DNA of 64,000 nt from Rhizobium sp. BK313 (GCF_014193655.1 NZ_JACHZQ010000002.1:248001-312000), one strand, 5' to 3'; positions 18,846 through 26,889 are shown, numbered from the stretch's first letter. A program made the numbers and translations. The notes: a model not told the origin generated them from the letters alone.

Positions 18846-19837
18846 GTCTATCTCCTTGCGTCGGAAAGTTGCGTCGGAAAGCGCAGACATTAGCACAAGA
18901 TGAGAACAGTAGCCTTGCCTCACGTCGCAGCGCGTTTTGCGCGTCGTCTCATTTCTCCTCGCGAACGACTATGGCCTGCGTTCGACGCGAAGCGCGGAGA
19001 GTTGCGGTATGGCGCCGGTGAGCTGGGCCACCCAGCGTGCCGCTTCGGCGTCGGGACGCGGCTCTGCCGGGCGATCGTCCGGAGGTGCGTTGGAGGTCCC
19101 AAGCGACCGCTCGCGCGCTTCCCCGGGGGTGAGGCCAAATTAGCGACGAAAGGGGCGAAGCCGGCTTAATTGGGCAGGTTTTTCGTGACCCCATTTCGGG
19201 ACTGTTTCGCCAGTTGCTTCCAACGGTCGAAACCGGAGAGGCGCCGAGAAACCGAATATCCAGGGGAGCTTGATGTGAAATCGACGAGCTTAGGAGGAAC
19301 CACCGCCTTTGCTCCAGAGACCCAGTTTTCCCAGCGCGGATACAAATTATCCGTCGAGGCTAAACGGCTGTTAAATCTAAGCTAAGCTGTCAAACGGAAG
19401 CAAATTGAGCTTTTATTTCCGTCACCCCTTATTCCCGCTAGGCGATCCATTTTCGATCGATGGAGTGTCTACTGACGGAGGCAATCTGCAGCGCGCAAAG
19501 CGCGGAATTGAGATCGATTTGACGAGAGTGAGACTACTACACTAATGCCCGAACGCAAAATGAAATAGGTGACATGATTGATCTTTTGGCGTCCGTGTCG
19601 CGCACAATGTCGACCTAACCGCCAGTCGGCAGAAGCTGAAGATGCGCTATCGTCTCAGAAGCCGCGCGGTCGTTCACGTAGCTATCCCCTCCCACATCCA
19701 AGCTTCGGCTCGCCTCTTGAAACAAAAGACACGGTGTCTTCGTCTGGCTCGTGCCGACGAGCGGGATCTCGGTCTCCAACATCTCCACGCACGATGGGCC
19801 GGCGTTCACCCACAGTCCCTCCTGGACCCGTATGTCT
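18846..19837. other. Long non-coding spacer downstream of repC
   Basis: Roughly 1 kb with no gene I can support. The first 300 bases are GC-rich and open in several frames. On the minus strand a startless frame (ending 18969) contains FGLTPGEARER, faintly like a LuxR helix, but this is too weak to call. From about 19380 the sequence becomes AT-richer. repC transcription ends into this region; I found no clear terminator hairpin. Confidence 0.4.
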
Positions 19838-21163
19838 TTATCCCGCATGTCGCGCCGGCAGTCCGCGTGACCGCGCCAAAGCCATCAACATTGGGCCAAT
19901 AGCGAACTCACCGCGATGCGCTCTTCGTGTCAGATCGCGCAGATAACCTCCGGCGGAGCTGATATGCTCTGCTCTCTGCAGCATGCAGGCGATGACGGTT
20001 GCTGCATTTTCGTGTCCCATAACCTGGCATGCCTCCTGGTAGGCGGATGGACTGATGCCGAGCATGGACCGGATGACGATTGCTGCCGTCATGAGGTCAC
20101 GCCAGTTCTCAACTTTCCCACCTGAACCGTAGGACACGACATCCGGGCAGGCTTGGACGACGAGACCGAGCGGGAACGACTTCAGCGGCGTCGGTGTTGA
20201 CGCTTGAACAGACGAATTTGCCATTCGTTCAGAGATTGCCAATCGAGGTCTGTCGTTTGTGCAGGCGGTAACGGGCGATACCTCTTCCTCACGACGGCAT
20301 TCGCTGCTGGTTGGATCTGGCATCAAATCCCGACGCGGATTCGTGACGGTGCTTGGTTCAGATTCAAAAATGTTTTTAAGATCTGTATTCTGTATATGGC
20401 GCTCAGTTTGGGATTCTTTGGCGCTTTGTTTTTGTGTTTCTAGTTGTCTTTCCAACCGGATAAGCACTTCGCCGCGCAACATTTCCAGTTCCTCGAGAAC
20501 TGCGTTCAGATCGCCAATATGCGGTGCGCGCGGTATGGTTCCCGCGATCGACTGGAAAGTTGATTGAATCATCAGCCAATCGCCGGTCGCATGTTCCTCA
20601 AGGGCGATATCGAGCAGCTTTGCAATGTCACGGCGGCAAATTGACAGGCGTTCTTTCGTGATACGCATACGTTCGCGTTCGGCCGCAATCCGGGCCGCCT
20701 GAGCGAAGATTTCATCTGCACGTGCGATAAGAGCCGCCACGCTGAAACCGAAGGCCTCATCGATCCCCCCTTTCCGATCCCGCCGGGCATATCGTTTGCC
20801 GTTTGGGCTGTCTTTTCGGATCAACAGTCCTGCGCTCACCAAGGCGGCGAGATGGCGTCTCAATGTCGCGGGAGCAATTCCATGCGCTCGCAGTGACAAT
20901 TGTGCATTGGACGGAAAGACCACCAGGCCGTTTTCCTGCGACAAGGCATTCTCCGGGTAGAAGCTCAGCAGTGCGTTCAACACCGCAAGGGCACGGTCGG
21001 AAATTCCAAACACGGTTCTGGCTTCGCAAAGGGCGCGAAACAGTTTCCATTTATCGATGGATTTTCCGGGCTCGATATCCCTGGCGTCGTATTGGTTTAC
21101 CAACATGCCAAGCGTCATCGCCCGCCGCCCAAAAGGCGTCGTTACGAAATTCGTGTTGTCCAT
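19838..21163 (-). CDS. repC: Replication initiator RepC
   Basis: 441 residues. RepC initiates plasmid replication and in this family is limiting for copy number. The N-terminal region (TTPFGRRAMTLGML onward) and the following winged-helix segments (FGISDRALAVLNALLSFYP; AHGIAPATLRRHLAALVSAGLLIRKDSPNGKRYARRD) are characteristic. The C-terminal domain (WRDLMTAAIVIRSMLGISPSA, GGYLRDLTRRA) is complete. I start at ATG 21163 (MDNTNFVTT) behind AGAGGCGAAG rather than at GTG 21202. The gene is last in repABC, 388 bases after repB, and its leader is covered by the ctRNA. The stretch 20345-20450 is notably AT-rich, as expected for an origin inside repC. Confidence 0.95.
   Translation of the reverse strand: MDNTNFVTTPFGRRAMTLGMLVNQYDARDIEPGKSIDKWKLFRALCEARTVFGISDRALAVLNALLSFYPENALSQENGLVVFPSNAQLSLRAHGIAPATLRRHLAALVSAGLLIRKDSPNGKRYARRDRKGGIDEAFGFSVAALIARADEIFAQAARIAAERERMRITKERLSICRRDIAKLLDIALEEHATGDWLMIQSTFQSIAGTIPRAPHIGDLNAVLEELEMLRGEVLIRLERQLETQKQSAKESQTERHIQNTDLKNIFESEPSTVTNPRRDLMPDPTSSECRREEEVSPVTACTNDRPRLAISERMANSSVQASTPTPLKSFPLGLVVQACPDVVSYGSGGKVENWRDLMTAAIVIRSMLGISPSAYQEACQVMGHENAATVIACMLQRAEHISSAGGYLRDLTRRAHRGEFAIGPMLMALARSRGLPARHAG
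20340..20450. other. AT-rich block inside repC, candidate origin of replication
   Basis: This stretch encodes the low-complexity linker between the two RepC domains and is visibly richer in A and T than the rest of the gene. In studied repABC plasmids the origin lies within repC in such a block. I see no clear iteron array, so the assignment rests on position and composition. Confidence 0.45.
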
Positions 21164-21221
21164 ATCTTCGCCTCTGATCTCGGGCAAAGCGAATACGGCC
21201 ACCGAAACGACATTCGATGCA

Positions 21222-21250
21222 TTGACAACTGATTCGGGGGGAGCTATTGA
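21222..21250 (+). promoter_or_regulatory. Promoter of the repABC antisense RNA
   Basis: TTGACA at 21222-21227 and TATTGA at 21245-21250 are separated by 17 bases, a near-ideal sigma-70 layout reading on the strand opposite to repABC. It would start transcription near 21257, just ahead of the terminator at 21271-21311. Confidence 0.7.
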
Positions 21251-21294
21251 TATCTTCGCTACAAGAATACAAAGGCTCTCGAATGGTTCGCCGT
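21248..21294. repeat. 47-bp direct repeat, copy 1 (ctRNA body)
   Basis: Identical over 47 bases to 21427-21473. This copy carries the ctRNA promoter just upstream and the terminator just downstream, so it is the functional one. Confidence 0.9.
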
Positions 21295-21312
21295 TGGGGG
21301 GCCTTTTCTTTT
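21257..21312 (+). ncRNA. Counter-transcribed RNA (ctRNA) of the repABC operon
   Basis: A small antisense RNA of about 55 nucleotides is predicted from a good promoter and an intrinsic terminator on the strand opposite to repABC, between repB and repC. In repABC plasmids this RNA pairs with the repC leader and lowers RepC synthesis, so it is the copy-number and incompatibility determinant. Its body lies in the 47-base block that is repeated at 21427-21473, so the repC leader transcript carries two stretches complementary to it. The exact 5' end is inferred from the promoter and not observed. Confidence 0.7.
21271..21311 (+). terminator. Intrinsic terminator of the ctRNA
   Basis: AAAGGCTCTC (21271-21280) can pair with GGGGGCCTTT (21297-21306) over ten positions including two G-U pairs, with a small inner GAA/TTC pairing, followed by a T-rich run TTCTTTTT. 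It is oriented on the plus strand, as needed for the ctRNA. Confidence 0.7.
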
Positions 21313-21374
21313 TGCCGTCGCTAACCTTTCTCTCTTCGTTTCACCATGGCTTCTCGGCGTTCAAACCGAGTTAT

Positions 21375-21390
21375 TCCGCTGATCAGCGGA
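21375..21390. repeat. 16-bp perfect palindrome in the repB-repC spacer
   Basis: TCCGCTGATCAGCGGA lies between the two copies of the 47-base repeat. In the repC leader transcript it would form a hairpin, and may belong to the structure that controls repC translation. A protein-binding role is also possible. Confidence 0.55.
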
Positions 21391-21426
21391 TACCAAACAG
21401 ATCGAAGGTCGCGGCAAAAAGAGCAA

Positions 21427-21473
21427 TGATATCTTCGCTACAAGAATACAAAGGCTCTCGAATGGTTCGCCGT
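21427..21473. repeat. 47-bp direct repeat, copy 2 (no promoter or terminator)
   Basis: Perfect copy of the ctRNA body, 179 bases from copy 1. At the equivalent upstream positions there is no TTGACA and the -10 is changed, and the downstream GC/T-rich terminator half is replaced by GAGGGCTTCTTCC. It should therefore be silent as an RNA gene, but on the repABC message it is a second binding site for the ctRNA. Confidence 0.85.
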
Positions 21474-21509
21474 GAGGGCTTCTTCCGTTGATGCGTCTAT
21501 TCCCAAAAT

Positions 21510-21524
21510 CCGCGCTTAGCGCGG
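21510..21524 (-). terminator. Short hairpin after repB, possible attenuator
   Basis: CCGCGC-TTA-GCGCGG forms a six-base stem with a three-base loop. On the repABC strand it is followed by ATTTTG, a short U run. It may end part of the transcription after repB and so lower repC relative to repAB. Confidence 0.45.
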
Positions 21525-21529
21525 CGATA

Positions 21530-21553
21530 AAACCCTGTCAGCTGACAGGGTTT
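21530..21553. promoter_or_regulatory. parS: 24-bp perfect palindrome at the repB stop codon, candidate parS
   Basis: The half-site AAACCCTGTCAG is followed at once by its exact complement. The element overlaps the repB stop codon. An identical copy is at 21803. Position next to repB and duplication fit a RepB (ParB-like) centromere site, although it lacks the GTT/AAC ends described for some repABC parS sites. Confidence 0.65.
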
Positions 21554-22583
21554 ATAAATCATCCTGTCCGTCGGTTGCGTCAAACTTCGCGATCAGCGTC
21601 GGTAGCTCGCCCTCGATGAAGGCTGCAAAGCGCGCACCTCGTTCAGACTCTGGCACGAGCCGCAGCTCTTTCTTCGAAATCTGAAGCCTTGCCAGGGGTT
21701 CGCCGCGCCGATCGCGAATATCACGACCGGGTAGTCGCGCCGCCGCAGGGGTCTTTAGCACCCCCATGGCCTGGCTGAATCGCTCATTGGACATCAATTG
21801 CAAAACCCTGTCAGCTGACAGGGTTTCTCTGATGGCGGCCAGTGCATCGGGTTTCGCTTTTAACGATCCGCCGAATTCAACCCATCGCGGTCGCCCGATT
21901 TTCGGGGCCCGACCAATCGCCTGAATGACGTCGATGGGGACAACACGATAAACCGAGCGCATACGCGCAAGCTCTGCGTCGTCGATCCCGAGCGCCGCAT
22001 AAATGTCTCTTGGCCGAATGCCGGCTTCGTCCATGCGCCATGCAAAAAGCGCTCGTTCGATCCAGCTCAAATCCTGACGGGCAGCGTTCTCGATACCCTG
22101 GACAACAACAAGGTCTCGATCTGACATCTCCAAAATTAACGCCTTGATGGGGCGCTGAAGCTCACGTGCGGCACGCAAACGGCGATGCCCGTAAATCACC
22201 TGATATCGACCCGTCAACGTCGGATGAACGCGAACCTGTATTGGGATCTTTTGCCCCTCTTCTTCGATGCTTTTCTTGAATTCCGCAAAGGACGCGTCGT
22301 TGTCATCAGGGAGCCGGTCGGGAAAAGGGGATGGGTCGATCAAACTGGCGTCGATCTCCGTCGAGCCACCTGATCCTGCTTCCAGCATGGCAAGAAGGCG
22401 ATCGCGCTCGCCCCTAAGGTCACTGATGGCCTTATGGGTGGCACCAATGACGCCGGCGCCCACGCGTGCAGGCCCCGAGGGGGGCGCCTGTTGCTCGGTG
22501 TTCTTCTTCGCATCAGCGTTGATATCGGCTGCAAGCAGTCCGAAGCTTGCAGCGAGCGATGATCTTTTCGGGGGCTTCGTCAT
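21552..22583 (-). CDS. repB: Plasmid partitioning protein RepB
   Basis: 343 residues. A ParB-family DNA-binding protein that binds parS and works with RepA to segregate the plasmid. The start ATG 22583 overlaps the repA stop as ATGA, so translation is coupled. The ParB/Spo0J nuclease-like N-terminal motif is present (IDPSPFPDRLPDD, IPIQVRVHPTLTGRYQVIYGHRRLRAARELQRP), then the helix-turn-helix region (QGIENAARQDLSWIERALFAWRMDEAGI, RDIYAALGIDDAELARMRSV) and a C-terminal dimerisation part. A 24-base palindrome identical to the one at its stop codon lies inside the gene at codons for ETLSADRV. Confidence 0.95.
   Translation of the reverse strand: MTKPPKRSSLAASFGLLAADINADAKKNTEQQAPPSGPARVGAGVIGATHKAISDLRGERDRLLAMLEAGSGGSTEIDASLIDPSPFPDRLPDDNDASFAEFKKSIEEEGQKIPIQVRVHPTLTGRYQVIYGHRRLRAARELQRPIKALILEMSDRDLVVVQGIENAARQDLSWIERALFAWRMDEAGIRPRDIYAALGIDDAELARMRSVYRVVPIDVIQAIGRAPKIGRPRWVEFGGSLKAKPDALAAIRETLSADRVLQLMSNERFSQAMGVLKTPAAARLPGRDIRDRRGEPLARLQISKKELRLVPESERGARFAAFIEGELPTLIAKFDATDGQDDL
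21803..21826. promoter_or_regulatory. parS: 24-bp perfect palindrome inside repB, second candidate parS
   Basis: Exact second copy of the palindrome with half-site AAACCCTGTCAG, 273 bases from the first. It is conserved even though it must also encode protein, which argues for a binding role. Confidence 0.65.
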
Positions 22584-23803
22584 CGACGCCCCCAACTGCT
22601 TTTGATTAAGTCCACAATTGCGTCGTTTACGGCATCCATGGCATCGCGCGCACGGCGATGCGTATCACGGCCGACTTGGCCCATTTCCAGTTCGTATAGG
22701 CTGCGCTTGGCAAGCCCCGCGGCCTCGATTGCAGTACTTTCGATCGCCGTCGGCAATATAACGTCATCCCCGAAAAGATGGCGAAGCATGGCTACGACCT
22801 GAGACTGCGGCTGGTCGTTCGGATCATGACGGGTGATGAGATATCGGAAAAAATCGTGCTTCAGCACGGCACCGCTCTCACTCAGTACCTGAATGAGGTC
22901 TCCCATCATCAGAAGGAACTGGCTCATCGAGGACACATCCAGCATCGCCGGGTGCACTGTTACGATCATCCCTGTTGAGGCATGAATGGCGCCAAGCGTG
23001 AGAAAGCCGAGGGAAGGGGGAGTGTCCAGAATCACTATGTCGTAACGATCCCTGACCTCGTCCAATGCGAGCTTCAGGCGCTCGAAGAACATCCCTTCGC
23101 GGCTACCCAATCGTTGGGCGAGAATGCGAGGTGTCTCGTGCTCGTATTCCATTACCTCGAGGTTGCCCGGAATGAGATCAATGCCATCGAAATAGGTTTG
23201 ATGGATGATCTCCTTCATCGGCCGACGTTCGTCGTCATATCGCAAAGCGGCATAGATGGTTTCGTTCGCTTGCACATCGATCTCAGGCTGGAAACCGAAC
23301 ATCGCCGAGAGCGAGGCCTGCGGATCGAGATCGATCGCAAGAACACGATAGCCATGCAGTGCGAGATATTGTGCAAGGTGGACGCTGGTTGTGGTCTTGG
23401 CGCTGCCACCCTTGAAGTTCGCAACCGCGAGCACCTGAAGATGCTCCCTGTCTTGCCGATAGGGGAGAAATCGCAACGCGTCCGAGGGCTTCTGCTCTGC
23501 GAACATAGCCCGTAGTTCATTGATCTGCTGCAGCGTATAGGCGCGATGATTGTTTTCAAGCCGGCTTGGGACCGGTCCACGGCCTTCATTAGACAATAGC
23601 TTTAGCGTCGAATCGGGAATGGAGGTCAATTTGGAGACCTCATTCGTCATAAAGTGACGCAGGCTCTTTTTTGCCTTCGGCGGATACATACGTGTCCGCA
23701 ACGCCTGGAGCTGGTTCGAAAGCATACCGGCGTGCCGGACGATCTTGGTCGCAGCATCCTCGGAAAAACTATTTTCCTGCTCGGTTTGTTCTGTTAGCGC
23801 CAT
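22580..23803 (-). CDS. repA: Plasmid partitioning ATPase RepA
   Basis: 407 residues from ATG 23803, with GAGGGAC upstream. A ParA-type Walker ATPase that drives plasmid segregation and represses the repABC operon. An N-terminal helix-turn-helix (KLTSIPDSTLKLLSNEG) is followed by the deviant Walker A in NFKGGSAKTTTSVHLAQYLA, switch I in LDPQASLS, and Walker B in YDIVILDTPPSLGF. It is first in repABC and overlaps repB by four bases. A GCCATCT-containing motif recurs at its start codon and twice upstream (23793, 23892, 23903), a candidate autorepression site. Confidence 0.95.
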   Translation of the reverse strand: MALTEQTEQENSFSEDAATKIVRHAGMLSNQLQALRTRMYPPKAKKSLRHFMTNEVSKLTSIPDSTLKLLSNEGRGPVPSRLENNHRAYTLQQINELRAMFAEQKPSDALRFLPYRQDREHLQVLAVANFKGGSAKTTTSVHLAQYLALHGYRVLAIDLDPQASLSAMFGFQPEIDVQANETIYAALRYDDERRPMKEIIHQTYFDGIDLIPGNLEVMEYEHETPRILAQRLGSREGMFFERLKLALDEVRDRYDIVILDTPPSLGFLTLGAIHASTGMIVTVHPAMLDVSSMSQFLLMMGDLIQVLSESGAVLKHDFFRYLITRHDPNDQPQSQVVAMLRHLFGDDVILPTAIESTAIEAAGLAKRSLYELEMGQVGRDTHRRARDAMDAVNDAIVDLIKSSWGRR

Positions 23804-23915
23804 CTGTCCCTCTTGGCGGTCTACACTCGTTCTATCGACCACCGCCCGCTAACAAAGGACATGATTCTGTGTTTACGTCCAGCAAAATAAGGTTAGTGCC
23901 ATCTTAACGCCATCT
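23793..23915. promoter_or_regulatory. Three TTARYGCCATCT motifs at the repA promoter
   Basis: GTTAGCGCCATCT at 23793-23805 (covering the repA start codon), GTTAGTGCCATCT at 23892-23904 and CTTAACGCCATCT at 23903-23915. The last two are tandem, 11 bases apart, which puts them on the same face of the helix. This could be the operator through which RepA, helped by RepB, represses the operon. Confidence 0.5.
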
Positions 23916-24175
23916 CTCGACAAAAAAATGAACGGCAAATTCCTCCATGTTTCCCGAGAGTTAGCCATGCTACTGCTTGAAACTCCAGTCAGCATTAGAG
24001 CTTCAGTGTAGATAGAAGCGGTTATATTCGGGCGGCCAAATTATCCTTCGAGCACTTCAATTGTGCCATGAGTCGCGACTCGCTTCCCCTGTCGACAGCC
24101 GCGCCAATTTCCTGGTGACCGTGTGTCTCACGACCTGTGTCGTGCTGCATTTCCAGTTCGAGAAATCGCCAGGAG
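23804..24175. other. repABC upstream region
   Basis: About 370 bases between repA and a DUF488 gene, with AT-rich patches around 23870-23940. Apart from the repeated GCCATCT motif I see no coding frame and no vir-box-like sequence, so the VirG control known for Ti plasmid repABC is not evident here. Confidence 0.45.
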
Positions 24176-24541
24176 CTATGATCTGCGAGCCTTCAACGCG
24201 TTCAGAAATTCCAAAAGTACGACTGCGTGGTTGTGGACCGGATCCTTTGCGCCGTAAACCAGTGTTACAGGCCCGTCGTCAAAATGGAGGAGCGTCTGCA
24301 CAGCCGGATTCGACACCAGTTCTTGCCGGTAACTTTCCCGAAAGTCCGCGAACCGTTCCGGCCTATGGTCAAACCACTTCCGTAGCTCCGGCGACGGAGC
24401 CACATCCTTGATCCAGTCGGTTAGCTTCGCGTCTTTTTTGGCTAGACCGCGTGGCCATAGCCGATCGACGAGCACCCTTTTGCCGTCCTCGATTGCAGGT
24501 TCGTCATATACCCGTTTCAGCTTCAAGAGCGGAGGAGCCAT
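24176..24541 (-). CDS. DUF488 family protein (YeaO-like)
   Basis: 121 residues with the whole DUF488 signature: LKRVYDEPAIEDGKRVLVDRLWPRGLAKKDAKL, then WIKDVAPSPELRKWFDH, FRESYRQEL, and VTLVYGAKDPVHNHAVVLLEFL near the end. The function of this family is unsettled; some members are linked to stress or nucleic-acid handling. It is small and cytoplasmic, with no partner gene visible in the same direction. Confidence 0.88.
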   Translation of the reverse strand: MAPPLLKLKRVYDEPAIEDGKRVLVDRLWPRGLAKKDAKLTDWIKDVAPSPELRKWFDHRPERFADFRESYRQELVSNPAVQTLLHFDDGPVTLVYGAKDPVHNHAVVLLEFLNALKARRS

Positions 24542-24777
24542 CGAAAAGCCCTTACTGTCTCAGAACATGTCTGTCGACCATGTAAGCCACGACTATACGG
24601 CCGCAGTCGTCGCTGAATATATCAGACTGCCACAAAAAGAGGACTGTCGTTGCTGCGGCTCCAAACATCGAAGAACCGTGGCGGAGGCGGCAAATCCGGC
24701 AAAGCAGTCAGCCAGTCTATGCGGTGTGCCGTTGGGTTTGACCGACAGAGCCCCCGCCGTGCCGACCGCCTGGTCGG

Positions 24778-24966
24778 TTACCAATTGCCGTAGCGCCCGA
24801 TACCATCTTCGAAGGTTCTTCCCTGAAGCGCATCTTCGTCCGTCAGCGTATAGTCGCCGACGATACGCCGCGTGTCGCGGACGTCCGGGTTAATGGAGAC
24901 GATACTCCCTCGCGCGACAATATTACCCTCGCCTCGTTCAAGGCAGATCGGTAACGTCGAGAGACT
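24778..24966 (-). pseudogene. Fragment of a FAD-dependent oxidoreductase
   Basis: The frame ending at TAA 24778 reads NPDVRDTRRIVGDYTLTDED then ALQGRTFEDGIGRYGNW. This matches a C-terminal stretch of large FAD-dependent oxidoreductases, where R-TRRI-GDY-LT is followed by a D-I-R-pattern. The family continues for 100 or more residues after this point, but here a stop follows at once, and upstream the frame loses similarity and runs into the opposite-strand dehydrogenase. It is a decayed remnant. Confidence 0.5.
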
Positions 24967-25019
24967 GAGCCGCCGTTTCAGTGCAGGTTCTGGAGTGTCG
25001 CCAGCAAGGAGAATGATCG

Positions 25020-25958
25020 ATGGCAGCCTACGCAAATAATACAGACAGCCAGCCCAAAATAGCCGTGATCGGCCTCGGCTCCATGGGCATGGGCATGGCG
25101 CTATCGCTGCGACGGGCCGGGCTGGAGGTGACCGGTTTTGATGTCTCTGCGGCATCGATGGATCGATTTCTGCGGGAGGGCGGCAGATGCGGCTCAACCC
25201 CGGCCGAGGCCGCCGAGGGGGCAGACATTGTCGTTTCCGTGGTCGTCAATGCTGCGCAAACCGAGGCGGTGCTTTTCGGTGAGGACGGCGTCGCGGCAGC
25301 GATGTCTCCGGGCGGCGTGTTCATCTCCTCTGCGACCATGGATCCGGCCATCGCCCGGACACTGGCTGAACGGCTGGAAAAGTCCGGTCGGCACTATCTT
25401 GACGCGCCGATCTCGGGGGGCGCTGCAAGGGCCGGGAGCGGCGAATTGACAGTCATGGCCTCGGGTTCAAGCATGGCTTTCGAAAAGGCGCGGCCCGCTC
25501 TCGATGCCATGGCGTCGAAAGTCTACGAACTCGGATCGGCCGCCGGCACGGGGGCCGCGTTCAAGATGATCAACCAGCTTTTGGCCGGCGTCCACATCGC
25601 TGCCGCTTGCGAGGCGATCAGCCTTGCCGCCAAGCAAGGCCTCGATCTGAACATGGTCTATGAGGTCATCACGGCATCCGCAGGCAATTCCTGGATGTTC
25701 GAAAACCGCATTCCACATGTATTGTCAGGCGATTACAGCCCGCTCAGCGCCATCGAGATCTTCGTCAAGGATCTGGGGATCGTCCAGGATATGGCGCGAG
25801 CGGAACGATATCCGGCTCCGATTGCGGCGGCGGCGCTGCAAATGTATCTGGCGGCCGCCGGCGCCGGCATGGGGCGGGATGATGACGCCTCTGTCGCACG
25901 TATCTATGCGCAGCTTTCCGGGGCGATCCTTCCGGCAAAGCAGGATCGCAAACTCTGA
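25020..25958 (+). CDS. NAD(P)-dependent beta-hydroxyacid dehydrogenase (L-threonate dehydrogenase-like)
   Basis: 312 residues; AAGGAGAATGATCG leads into ATG 25020. A 3-hydroxyisobutyrate / 6-phosphogluconate dehydrogenase-type enzyme: nucleotide-binding GLGSMGMGMALSLRRAG, the substrate motif DAPISGGAARAGSGELTVMASG, and the catalytic lysine in GAAFKMINQLLAG. The spacing and the AGNSWMFENRIP segment resemble LtnD, which oxidises L-threonate or D-erythronate. The usual partner genes for four-carbon acid sugars (a DUF1537 kinase, an aldolase or isomerase) are absent; instead, a decayed aminotransferase follows. The activity is therefore probable but not the pathway. Confidence 0.85.
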   Translation: MAAYANNTDSQPKIAVIGLGSMGMGMALSLRRAGLEVTGFDVSAASMDRFLREGGRCGSTPAEAAEGADIVVSVVVNAAQTEAVLFGEDGVAAAMSPGGVFISSATMDPAIARTLAERLEKSGRHYLDAPISGGAARAGSGELTVMASGSSMAFEKARPALDAMASKVYELGSAAGTGAAFKMINQLLAGVHIAAACEAISLAAKQGLDLNMVYEVITASAGNSWMFENRIPHVLSGDYSPLSAIEIFVKDLGIVQDMARAERYPAPIAAAALQMYLAAAGAGMGRDDDASVARIYAQLSGAILPAKQDRKL

Positions 25959-26003
25959 CACCTTCGCAGGCAAGGCAGTGGCGGCAGATGGCGACCCGGT
26001 TGG

Positions 26004-26318
26004 GCCCCTGAGGTGGATTTCGTCGACGGCGACTGGCGCCGCGGTGTGGTCCCCGCGGCCCTCGAAGCGAGGCTGGTCGAGGATCGTGCTCATGCAATCC
26101 AGGCTGTCATCGTCGTTCATAACGAGACGTCGACGGGTGCGACCAGCCGTGTCGCCGAGGTTGAAAAGGGGAATGTCGACATCACCGTGAGCTGCTCGCA
26201 GAAGGGGCTGATGCTTCCACCGGCCTTGGCTTCACGGCGGTCATGACGTCCCTCAGGGACCTCAGCAATACCCACGAAAAGGTGGCGATGGCCGGAAGCT
26301 ATCGTCCCCGACATCCCG
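26004..26318 (+). pseudogene. Decayed serine-glyoxylate aminotransferase
   Basis: The frame from GAGGTGGATTTC reads VDFVDGDWRRGVVPAALEAR, AVIVVHNETSTGATSR, then jumps directly to VDITVSCSQKGLMLPP. That is the PLP-enzyme core of serine-glyoxylate aminotransferase, but the segment between the NETSTG motif and the SQKG lysine is deleted. Right after LPP the frame shifts, and the other frame carries on with GLGFTAVMTSLRDLSNTHEK. There is no N-terminus and no C-terminus. This looks like a class V aminotransferase reduced by internal deletion, frameshift and end loss. Confidence 0.65.
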
Positions 26319-26409
26319 GTAAGTTCAATCGCCACCATAGAAGCTCGGTCTCATCGTGGATTGCCATTGGGTCGAACCGCCGCCACGATGCCGGCGGCTT
26401 TGGAGGCTC

Positions 26410-26655
26410 TTACCACCAGTGACGCGAACGGTCGTTTTCAGCGGAGGCTCGGCCTATCAGGTAGCCGAGCCCGAAGATGATCGCGCCTAGTCCCAAGACC
26501 AATGCGGAGGTTGTTTGAGGGTGGTCTTTGGCGCCTGTTGCCACGGCTTGTGCCTCACGCTTTGCGACCGACGTTGCCGACTTCACTGCTTTCCTGACCC
26601 CTTCGGGCTGCTCGGCCGGCGTCCCGGTAAAACCGGCATTCAGTTCGTTTGCCAT
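26410..26655 (-). CDS. Small membrane-anchored protein, DUF883-like
   Basis: 81 residues; AAAAGGAGAGCACG precedes ATG 26655. A polar N-terminal half (GFTGTPAEQPEGVRKAVKSA) of probable amphipathic helix is followed by one C-terminal membrane helix (ALVLGLGAIIFGLGYLIG) and a short basic-aromatic tail (RSRHWW). The layout is that of DUF883/ElaB-type proteins, which tether ribosomes or other factors to the inner membrane, although the similarity is only in shape. It is likely stress-induced as in other rhizobia, but no regulatory site is visible. Confidence 0.65.
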   Translation of the reverse strand: MANELNAGFTGTPAEQPEGVRKAVKSATSVAKREAQAVATGAKDHPQTTSALVLGLGAIIFGLGYLIGRASAENDRSRHWW

Positions 26656-26889
26656 CGTGCTCTCCTTTTGCAGAAGGGGTAACTGCGGAAAAGCTGAACT
26701 GTTCCCCAGACTGCGGGGCGGTGCACGACAGGTGGGCGGAGCGTGATGAATGCAGGTCCCTTCCGGTTTCGCATTTCCCTAGGCTTGTCGAGCTTAATCA
26801 AAAGCTCAAGCAGGACCTCTTCATTTGATGCGCCCGGCGCTGCGGCAAAAGAAGTGCTGCTAATGGGCGGAGCCGCGGTCAAACTTGTG

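Noticed and set aside
18969..19140. Startless minus-strand frame with a faint LuxR-like helix
   Set aside because: The resemblance covers about ten residues in a GC-rich stretch open in several frames.
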